From an uncultured Clostridia bacterium (GTDB lineage: Bacteria > Bacillota > Clostridia > Lachnospirales > CAG-274), in contig CAMOYW010000013.1 in the NCBI GenBank assembly GCA_946630405.1, positions 1 through 10,921 on the forward strand: a stretch of DNA of 10,921 bases, read 5' to 3'. Below the pieces are notes generated by a model. The model made no database searches. It worked only from the letters and a program-made list of their open reading frames with translations, and had not been told where the DNA came from. Each line of letters starts with the position of its first letter. Position 1 is the stretch's first letter. Shown here piece after piece: positions 1-5,362 of the stretch. The translations under genes were made by a program, and so were the position numbers.

Positions 1-118
1 TGAGTACCACTACGACTTGATTTCCTTCTTTATAGCTTTTTACAATGGTGTTAGCTACACGTCTTATACATTCGGCATCGGCTACTGAACTGCCGCCGAA
101 TTTTTTTACTATTAACAC
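1..118 (-). CDS. lysC: Aspartate kinase, N-terminal fragment (cut by window edge)
   Basis: Aspartate kinase phosphorylates L-aspartate to 4-phospho-aspartate, the entry step of the lysine/threonine/methionine pathway. Only the first 39 codons are inside the window. They read VLIVKKFGGSSVADAE at the start (first residue Met in the protein), which matches the family's N-terminal nucleotide-binding signature KFGGTSVAD. The start is taken as GTG at 118-116, because the conserved motif begins four residues later and a GGTAGG ribosome binding site (131-126) lies 7 nt upstream, overlapping the hom stop codon. The gap to hom is 8 nt, so this is the third gene of a pheB-hom-kinase operon. The family is clear; which isoform it is (lysine- or threonine-regulated) cannot be told without the C-terminal ACT domains, so the symbol is tentative. 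Confidence 0.9.
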   Translation of the reverse strand, partial: MLIVKKFGGSSVADAECIRRVANTIVKSYKEGNQVVVVL

Positions 119-126
119 AGTATGAC

Positions 127-1365
127 CTACCCTTCCACTCTTATGTTATTTAATACTTTTTTAACGGAGCCGCTTCTTTCAAGTGAGCCGAGCTTTTCCT
201 TTAAAGAGCCTTCTCTCATCTTTCTTGTGAGGAATGCAAATTCGTCATCATTTTCGTCAAGGTCTATAAATGCGGCTTCTCCGAATAATGATATAATGCC
301 TTCTTTTGCTTTGTTTTCGTCTTCGTAGCTTACTCTTACAAGTTCGCGTACTTCAACTTCGTTTATGTCGGAAAGTTCCTGCTTCTCTTTGCTCCAATTC
401 ACACCGAGATTTATACCCTTGTGCTTGATAGCTTCTACGATGTCGCTTACCACGGCTGCGGCGGTCGCAAGCTTACCTGCGCCTTTTCCGTAGAACATAA
501 CTTCGCCGAGCATATTTCCTTCAAGCAATATTGCGTTGAATACATCGTTAACGGATGAGAGGGGATTTTCCTGCATTATGATGGTGGGAGCGACCCTTGC
601 CCATATATTTTCGGTGGAAAGGTCGGCACTTGCAAGAAGTTTGATGCTTGCACCCATTTTGTTTACATATTCAATGTCCTTCTTGCCGATATTCGTTATA
701 CCTTCCGTGGGAATGTCGTTGAAGTCGACCCTTTTGCCTGTTGCAAGAGAGGTGAGTATGGCGATCTTTCTGCACGCATCAAAGCCTTCCACATCTGCTG
801 CGGGGTTACGCTCCGCATATCCTTTTTGCTGAGCGTCCTTAAGTACGTCACCATAGTCAAGACCTTCTCTGCTCATTTTGGTGAGCATATAGTTGGTGGT
901 TCCGTTAAGTATACCCATTATTTTAAGTATTTTATCGGATGTTATGCTTCTGTTTATGGGGCGTATAATGGGGATACCTCCGCCTACGCTCGCTTCAAAC
1001 AGGAAATTGACATTGTTTTCTTGAGCTATCGCCATAAGCTCGTCACCGTGTGCGGCTACAAGCTCTTTGTTGGATGTGCAGACACTTTTTCCCGCTTCAA
1101 GGGATCTTTTTACAAAGTCGAATGCGGGCTTTGTTCCGCCCATCACCTCTACCACCACATCTATGGTGTCGTCGTTTATAATGTCTTCAAAATCGTGTGT
1201 CAAAATTTTCTGTACGGGGTCGTCGGGAAATTCTCTCAGATCGAGTACATATTTGATGTTGATGTTATCGTTGGCTTTAGACTCAATGTTTTTTCTGTTG
1301 GTGTTGATGACCTCCACAACACCCGAGCCTACGGTACCGTAGCCTAATACTGCGATATTTGCCAT
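127..1365 (-). CDS. hom: Homoserine dehydrogenase
   Basis: Reduces L-aspartate-4-semialdehyde to homoserine with NAD(P)H, the branch step to threonine and methionine. The 412 residues show an N-terminal Rossmann fold with the dinucleotide loop GYGTVGSG (residues 8-15). The catalytic domain carries SNKELVAAHG (98-107), EASVGGGIPII (124-134) and GILNGTTNYML (151-161). The family signature GYAERNPAADVEGFDACRK (182-200) has the expected Asp and Lys positions. The C-terminal 75 or so residues (from about 338) look like an ACT-type regulatory domain but are divergent; the length is slightly below the 430 or so residues of Bacillus Hom. The start ATG follows an AGGGAG site that overlaps the stop of the upstream pheB-like gene (4-nt gap), which suggests translational coupling. 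Aspartate kinase follows after 8 nt. Function is confident; feedback control by threonine is inferred only. Confidence 0.97.
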   Translation of the reverse strand: MANIAVLGYGTVGSGVVEVINTNRKNIESKANDNINIKYVLDLREFPDDPVQKILTHDFEDIINDDTIDVVVEVMGGTKPAFDFVKRSLEAGKSVCTSNKELVAAHGDELMAIAQENNVNFLFEASVGGGIPIIRPINRSITSDKILKIMGILNGTTNYMLTKMSREGLDYGDVLKDAQQKGYAERNPAADVEGFDACRKIAILTSLATGKRVDFNDIPTEGITNIGKKDIEYVNKMGASIKLLASADLSTENIWARVAPTIIMQENPLSSVNDVFNAILLEGNMLGEVMFYGKGAGKLATAAAVVSDIVEAIKHKGINLGVNWSKEKQELSDINEVEVRELVRVSYEDENKAKEGIISLFGEAAFIDLDENDDEFAFLTRKMREGSLKEKLGSLERSGSVKKVLNNIRVEG

Positions 1366-1369
1366 ATTT

Positions 1370-1813
1370 TCACTCCCTTGCTATGATCTTTAACTGCTTT
1401 ACTCCCGTCAATGCCTCCAATTTCTCTATCAGTGAAGAAAGACCTTCTTCAAGGTTTTCCGTAGATAAGCTTATTGTAACATTGGCGATTTTGTTGATAG
1501 GTATGGTTTGATTTATTGTAAGTATATTTGCACCGCTTTTAGCCATAACGTTGAGCACCGTTGAAAGAAGCCCCGCTTCATCCGGAAGGGAAAAGGCTAT
1601 AATTGCCGTTTTGCCTCTCGTGCTCTCTTCAAGCTTAAAAATAAAGTCACGGTATTTGTAATATGCACTTCTGCTTATCCCCGCTTTTGCCGCCGCATCT
1701 GCGACGGAAGTTACCTCGCCCGTCGCCAAAAGCTCCTTGGCTTCGATGACCTTTGCAAATATATCGGGAAGCACTCTTTTATCCACTACATAAAATTCGG
1801 ATGAGTTCTTCAT
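1370..1813 (-). CDS. pheB: PheB-type ACT domain protein (UPF0735 family)
   Basis: A 147-residue protein with two parts. Residues about 35-57 (TSVADAAAKAGISRSAYYKY) look like a helix-turn-helix. Residues 69-144 form an ACT domain with the ligand-loop pattern SLPDEAGLLSTVLNVMAKSG. This is the layout of the PheB/UPF0735 family, named from its position beside pheA in Bacillus; its biochemical role is not settled, and ACT domains usually bind amino acids. The start at 1813 is chosen over an in-frame ATG at 1885 because a TGGAG site (1827-1823) sits 9 nt upstream, family members are about 145 residues long, and the longer form would run over the promoter. It is first in the operon with hom and aspartate kinase, so an amino-acid-responsive regulator of the aspartate pathway is a reasonable inference, unproven here. 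Confidence 0.88.
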   Translation of the reverse strand: MKNSSEFYVVDKRVLPDIFAKVIEAKELLATGEVTSVADAAAKAGISRSAYYKYRDFIFKLEESTRGKTAIIAFSLPDEAGLLSTVLNVMAKSGANILTINQTIPINKIANVTISLSTENLEEGLSSLIEKLEALTGVKQLKIIARE

Positions 1814-1822
1814 TTGTACACA

Positions 1823-1827
1823 CTCCA
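1823..1827 (-). promoter_or_regulatory. Ribosome binding site fixing the pheB-like start
   Basis: TGGAG on the minus strand, 9 nt before ATG 1813-1811. It supports the short 147-residue form; the in-frame ATG at 1885 lies upstream of the predicted promoter. Confidence 0.7.
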
Positions 1828-1852
1828 AAAACAATTGTATACCACGGACGGA

Positions 1853-1881
1853 ATTGTACCATACCTTTTTTGGAAATGCAA
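1853..1881 (-). promoter_or_regulatory. Sigma-A-type promoter for the pheB-hom-kinase operon
   Basis: On the minus strand a -35 TTGCAT (1881-1876) and a -10 TACAAT (1858-1853) are separated by exactly 17 nt. The DNA just upstream of the -35 is very A/T rich and resembles an UP element. The predicted start of transcription is near 1846, giving a leader of about 33 nt, too short for a T-box or lysine riboswitch. The -10 is strong; the -35 matches the consensus only in TTG. Confidence 0.65.
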
Positions 1882-1906
1882 GCATTTTTTTAAAATATCC
1901 AAAAAA
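1866..1906. repeat. AT-rich inverted repeat over the minus-strand -35/UP region
   Basis: The left arm TTTTTTGGAAAT (1866-1877) and right arm ATATCCAAAAAA (1895-1906) pair at 11 of 12 positions around a 17-nt centre. A second, smaller palindrome AAATGC-AA-GCATTT (1874-1887) is nested in it and contains the -35 hexamer. The position fits an operator for a DNA-binding protein controlling the aspartate-pathway operon. The arms are mostly A/T tracts, so chance or simple DNA curvature is a serious alternative. Confidence 0.4.
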
Positions 1907-1943
1907 AATGTAAAACTATGCGAAATTTGTAATAATATTGACC

Positions 1944-1972
1944 TTGAATAATTCCGTTTTATGCACTATAAT
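1944..1972 (+). promoter_or_regulatory. Sigma-A-type promoter for the glnS operon
   Basis: A -35 TTGAAT (1944-1949) and a perfect -10 TATAAT (1967-1972) with a 17-nt spacer. The predicted start of transcription is near 1979, so the leader before the first gene is about 25 nt, leaving no space for a T-box. No other convincing promoter was noticed in the plus-strand gene string, so this may drive all or most of it. The two divergent -35 boxes are about 60 nt apart. Confidence 0.75.
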
Positions 1973-1991
1973 AAACATAATTATGCTGAAA

Positions 1992-1997
1992 AGGTGG
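1992..1997 (+). promoter_or_regulatory. Ribosome binding site deciding the start of the small CPxC gene
   Basis: AGGTGG lies 7 nt before ATG 2005 but only 4 nt before the in-frame GTG at 2002. ATG 2005 is therefore the better start. Confidence 0.7.
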
Positions 1998-2004
1998 ATT
2001 TGTG

Positions 2005-2226
2005 ATGGATATGCTTGATGCTCTTAAAAAGCTGGGCAAGGCTCGTGAATTTGAAAGCAGCAAGAATTACTATTTTGAAAAGCATGTGTGTAAAAACGGG
2101 GAAGAAATAAAGGTCATGCTTGACCTTACGCTTTCAAACGACAATGACGAGGATATTTTGCGCATAGGGCTATGTCCAAAATGCGGCAAATTGTACTATC
2201 ATAAAGACTATATTTCAAAATACTGA
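2005..2226 (+). CDS. Small CPxC-motif protein of unknown function
   Basis: A 73-residue protein that I do not assign to a family. The N-terminus is a charged, probably helical stretch (MDMLDALKKLGKAREFESSK), followed by alternating hydrophobic segments that suggest beta strands (about 33-43 and 50-56). It ends with GLCPKCGKLYYHKDY (55-69). One CPxC knuckle (C57, C60) is present, with C29 and H66 as possible further metal ligands, so it could be a half zinc ribbon or a metal site completed by dimerisation. There is no signal peptide or membrane segment, so it is expected in the cytosol. It has its own promoter and good ribosome binding site and lies 16 nt before glnS, so it heads that operon. 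Coding status is supported by the signals and by the open frame up to the glnS site; the function is unknown. Confidence 0.75.
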   Translation: MDMLDALKKLGKAREFESSKNYYFEKHVCKNGEEIKVMLDLTLSNDNDEDILRIGLCPKCGKLYYHKDYISKY

Positions 2227-2242
2227 CATTTGGGAGAAAATA

Positions 2243-3901
2243 ATGGAAGATATTAATAAAAACTCCGCTTTGGGCGAGACGGGTAATTTTATACATGAAG
2301 CCATCAAGGAAGATCTGGGCGAACATACCGAAAAAATTATTACGAGATTTCCGCCCGAACCGAACGGATACCTTCATATAGGTCATGCGAAAAGTATATG
2401 CCTTAATTTTGGACTTGCCGAATATTACGGCGGAAAGTGCAATCTCAGATTTGACGATACCAATCCATCCAAAGAAGATACCGAATATGTGGAGTCCATA
2501 CAAGAGGATATTAAATGGCTCGGGTTTGACTGGGGGGACAGGCTTTTCTATGCGTCAAGCTACTTTGACAAAATGTATGAGCTTGCGGTAGGTCTTATAG
2601 AGGACGGACTTGCCTTTGTGTGCGATCTGAACGCCGACGAGGTAAGAGATATGAGAGGCTCTCTCAAAGAACCCGGTAAGGAAAGTCCGTACAGAAACAG
2701 AAGCGTGGAAGAAAACCTCGACCTTTTCAGGAGAATGAAAGAGGGCGAGTTCGCCGACGGAGAAAAAACTCTTCGTGCCAAAATAGATATGGCATCTCCC
2801 AACATTAATATGAGAGATCCCGTTATTTACCGTATATCTCATACTACTCACCATGCTACGGGAGATAAGTGGTGCATATATCCCATGTACGATTATGCTC
2901 ACCCCGTAGAGGATGCGCTTGAAGGCATTACCCATTCGATTTGCACCATGGAATTTGAAGACCACAGACCGCTTTATGATTGGGTGATTGAAAATATACG
3001 CCTTGATGCAAAACCCAGACAGATCGAATTTGCAAAGCTTAATCTTTCCGATACCATAATGGGAAAAAGATATTTGAGAAATCTTGTGGAAACGGGACAG
3101 GTAGACGGTTGGGATGACCCGAGACTTTGTACCGTATCGGGCATAAGAAGAAGAGGCTGCCCTCCCGAGGCAATACGTAATTTCTGCGCTACGGTAGGTG
3201 TTTCAAAAGCTAATTCCGTGGTAGATCTTGCACAGCTTGATTTTTGCATAAGAGAGGAACTTCAACCCAAGTGCCCCGTTATGATGGCGGTGCTTGACCC
3301 CGTGAAGCTTGTCATTACCAATTATCCCGAAGATACTACCGAGGAACTTGATGTCGAAAATCATCCCGGTGAAGAAATGGGCAAGAGAAAGATCCCTTTT
3401 TCAAGGGAGCTCTACATTGAGCGTTCCGACTTTATGGAGGAACCTCCCAAGAAGTATTTCAGACTGACACCCGGTAAAGAGGTTAGGCTTAAAGGTGCAT
3501 ATTTTGTGACTTGTACGGGTTGCAAGAAAGATGATGAAGGAAATGTTGTCGAGGTTTACGCTACCTACGACCCCGCAACAAAGAGCGGACTTAACTTTAC
3601 CGAAAGAAAGGTAAAAGGTACCATACATTGGGTAAATGCACCCACGGCGGCATGCGTTCCCGTAAATTTATATGAAAATCTCGTTGTACGGGACGAGACT
3701 TCCGAGAACGGTTACAGACTTAACGAAAATTCCCTTACCACGGTAAATGCGTATGTAGAGCCTTCGCTTGCACAGGCGGAAAAGGGCGAACGTTTCCAGT
3801 TTATGAGAAACGGATATTTTGCCGTGGATACAAAGCACTCCGAAAAGGGAAAGCCTGTATTTAACCGTATTGTTTCACTTAAAAGTTCGTTTAAAGGATA
3901 A
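2243..3901 (+). CDS. glnS: Glutaminyl-tRNA synthetase
   Basis: Charges tRNA-Gln directly with glutamine in the cytosol. The 552 residues match the usual bacterial GlnRS length. The class I catalytic domain has PPEPNGYLHIGHAKS (37-51, HIGH at 45-48) and LRFDDTNP (68-75). The second active-site loop reads TIMGKRYL (271-278), so the usual MSKR form of KMSKS has Gly in place of Ser. GWDDPRLCTVSGIRRRG (289-305) follows, then the C-terminal beta-barrel anticodon-binding region (about 345-552). The start ATG follows GGGAGAAA at the expected distance. It is co-directional with the small CPxC gene upstream and an LCP gene 5 nt downstream. Many Bacillota make Gln-tRNA indirectly with GatCAB, so a GlnRS here marks a lineage that has the direct route. 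The assignment as GlnRS rather than GluRS rests on the PPEPNGYLHIGH motif and the barrel domain. Confidence 0.96.
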   Translation: MEDINKNSALGETGNFIHEAIKEDLGEHTEKIITRFPPEPNGYLHIGHAKSICLNFGLAEYYGGKCNLRFDDTNPSKEDTEYVESIQEDIKWLGFDWGDRLFYASSYFDKMYELAVGLIEDGLAFVCDLNADEVRDMRGSLKEPGKESPYRNRSVEENLDLFRRMKEGEFADGEKTLRAKIDMASPNINMRDPVIYRISHTTHHATGDKWCIYPMYDYAHPVEDALEGITHSICTMEFEDHRPLYDWVIENIRLDAKPRQIEFAKLNLSDTIMGKRYLRNLVETGQVDGWDDPRLCTVSGIRRRGCPPEAIRNFCATVGVSKANSVVDLAQLDFCIREELQPKCPVMMAVLDPVKLVITNYPEDTTEELDVENHPGEEMGKRKIPFSRELYIERSDFMEEPPKKYFRLTPGKEVRLKGAYFVTCTGCKKDDEGNVVEVYATYDPATKSGLNFTERKVKGTIHWVNAPTAACVPVNLYENLVVRDETSENGYRLNENSLTTVNAYVEPSLAQAEKGERFQFMRNGYFAVDTKHSEKGKPVFNRIVSLKSSFKG

Positions 3902-3906
3902 TTCAA

Positions 3907-5358
3907 ATGAGTAACGACAGATACGATATATATGAGGATTATGACAGCTCCCAAAGCTCGGGAAGACGCAGAAACGTCGAAAAGAGCCGTCAGGAGGCAG
4001 CCTCTGCTCCCGTTAAGAATAAGAAAAAGCCCAAAAAGCAGAAAAGCCTTTTTGCAAGGTTTGTAATTATGCTTTTGTCCGTCACGATGATCGTGATAGT
4101 GGCATTTACGGCACTTATAGCTTATTCCATATTTAAAACGGGAACGGGAGACGGAGAAATATCGAATAATCCGCTTGATGTTATTGCCGAAGGCGTAAAA
4201 TCCACACTTCCCGAGCTTAAGGAACGTACCGTATTCCTTGTGATAGGTACCGATGAGGACGGAACAAGAACGGATACCATTCTTCTTTGTTGCTACAACT
4301 CCACCCTTAACGAGCTTGATATTATATCCATTCCGAGAGATACCCTTGTGGAGGTCGATGAAGATACCTTCAACAAGATGAACGAGGAATGGCCCGAACC
4401 CGGACAAAGAGGTATGAAGATCAATGCCGTTCATCACTACGGCGGAAAGAAGTACGGCGTTAAGCTTCTTGAACAGCAGATCGAGAAGATGTTTGGCGTT
4501 AAGATAGATAATTATGTTAAGGTCAGCTTTGAAGCCTTTGATTATCTTGTGGATTCCGTAGGCGGTATAGAGTACAATGTACCTATGGCAATGGACTATG
4601 AAGATCCTTATCAAAATCTTGCCATACATTTAAAGCCCGGTCTTCAAACTTTAAGCGGTAAGCAGGCGGAAGGTCTTGTGCGTTTCCGTTCGGGTTACTC
4701 AAATGCAGACCTCGGACGTATCGAGACACAGCAGGCATTTATGAAGATACTTATCAAAAAGCTTGTAAATGCCGATACCATATTCTCAAATCCCAAAGAA
4801 TACATTTATGCGTTCTTCAAATATGTCGATACCGATGTAAATGTTGTGGATGCGGTAAGTTATATAAGTGTGCTTAAAAACTTCGATTCAAATAACCTCT
4901 ACACCTATACGCTTCCCGGAGATATAGCTTCGGATTACGGGTTTAAGGGAGCATACGGTCTTTATGAGGAAGAAACGAAGCAGCTTAGCTACGATATATT
5001 CCAAAAGCCGAGTGAGCAGATAAAGATAGACAGGCAAAATGCCATAAATGCCGAGGAAAATACCGATAAGTTTGACGATACCAAACTTACGATGGAAGTA
5101 CTTAATGGCGGTTATACCGACGGTATGGCATCTGCCGTACAGAAAAAGCTCACAAATATGGGCTACAATGTACCCGCAATAGGCACATGGACGCAAAACA
5201 AGGCTCAAAAGACGAGGATATACGTTCGTGAGGACGGTATGGGACAGGATATAAAGGATTTCTTCTCCGATACCGAGATCATTAACGATCCCGAAATGAC
5301 AAAAGAGTACGATATAGTTATTATAATCGGTATGGGTGAATATCTCGCACCCGAGTAA
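3907..5358 (+). CDS. LCP-family (LytR-CpsA-Psr) cell-wall glycopolymer ligase
   Basis: LCP proteins attach teichoic acids, capsule or related glycopolymers to peptidoglycan, acting outside the membrane on lipid-pyrophosphate-linked substrates. The 483 residues show a long basic cytoplasmic tail (1-49), one membrane segment (about 51-76), and the LCP core (about 105-285). The core has FLVIGTDEDGTRTDTILL (110-127), SIPRDTLVEV (141-150), KINAVHHYGG (171-180), a D..GGIEYNVP region (216-226), and VRFRSGYSNADLGRIETQQ (258-276). The conserved Arg and Asp residues that bind the pyrophosphate and metal are present. A C-terminal LytR_C domain (about 392-476) begins at LTMEVLNGG and ends at IVIIIGMGEY. 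The ribosome binding site AGGA overlaps the last codons of glnS, with a 5-nt gap. The polymer transferred cannot be read from the sequence. Confidence 0.93.
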   Translation: MSNDRYDIYEDYDSSQSSGRRRNVEKSRQEAASAPVKNKKKPKKQKSLFARFVIMLLSVTMIVIVAFTALIAYSIFKTGTGDGEISNNPLDVIAEGVKSTLPELKERTVFLVIGTDEDGTRTDTILLCCYNSTLNELDIISIPRDTLVEVDEDTFNKMNEEWPEPGQRGMKINAVHHYGGKKYGVKLLEQQIEKMFGVKIDNYVKVSFEAFDYLVDSVGGIEYNVPMAMDYEDPYQNLAIHLKPGLQTLSGKQAEGLVRFRSGYSNADLGRIETQQAFMKILIKKLVNADTIFSNPKEYIYAFFKYVDTDVNVVDAVSYISVLKNFDSNNLYTYTLPGDIASDYGFKGAYGLYEEETKQLSYDIFQKPSEQIKIDRQNAINAEENTDKFDDTKLTMEVLNGGYTDGMASAVQKKLTNMGYNVPAIGTWTQNKAQKTRIYVREDGMGQDIKDFFSDTEIINDPEMTKEYDIVIIIGMGEYLAPE

Positions 5359-5362
5359 AAAT

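Noticed and set aside
826..1347. A 173-codon open frame on the plus strand opposite hom
   Set aside because: It lies fully within hom, whose identity is certain; the translation is low-complexity mirror sequence with no recognisable domain.
1834..1839. A second TACAAT -10-like box on the minus strand, 19 nt downstream of the chosen one
   Set aside because: There is no -35 at a suitable distance, and the start of transcription it implies would fall at or inside the pheB-like ribosome binding site.
1885..1885. A longer PheB-like protein starting at the upstream ATG
   Set aside because: That start lies upstream of the predicted promoter, would exceed the family length by 24 residues, and lacks the good ribosome binding site found before 1813.
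1814..2004. A riboswitch, T-box or small RNA gene in the divergent intergenic region
   Set aside because: After placing the two promoters and the inverted repeat, too little transcribed leader remains and no conserved T-box or riboswitch sequence is seen.
3392..3408. A 6-bp hairpin (TCCCTT/AAGGGA) in glnS
   Set aside because: Short stem with no T-tract after it, inside a conserved gene.
3712..4629. A 305-codon open frame on the minus strand across the glnS end and the LCP gene
   Set aside because: It is antisense to two well-supported genes, its protein resembles no family I know, and it has the composition expected of a mirror frame of this codon usage.
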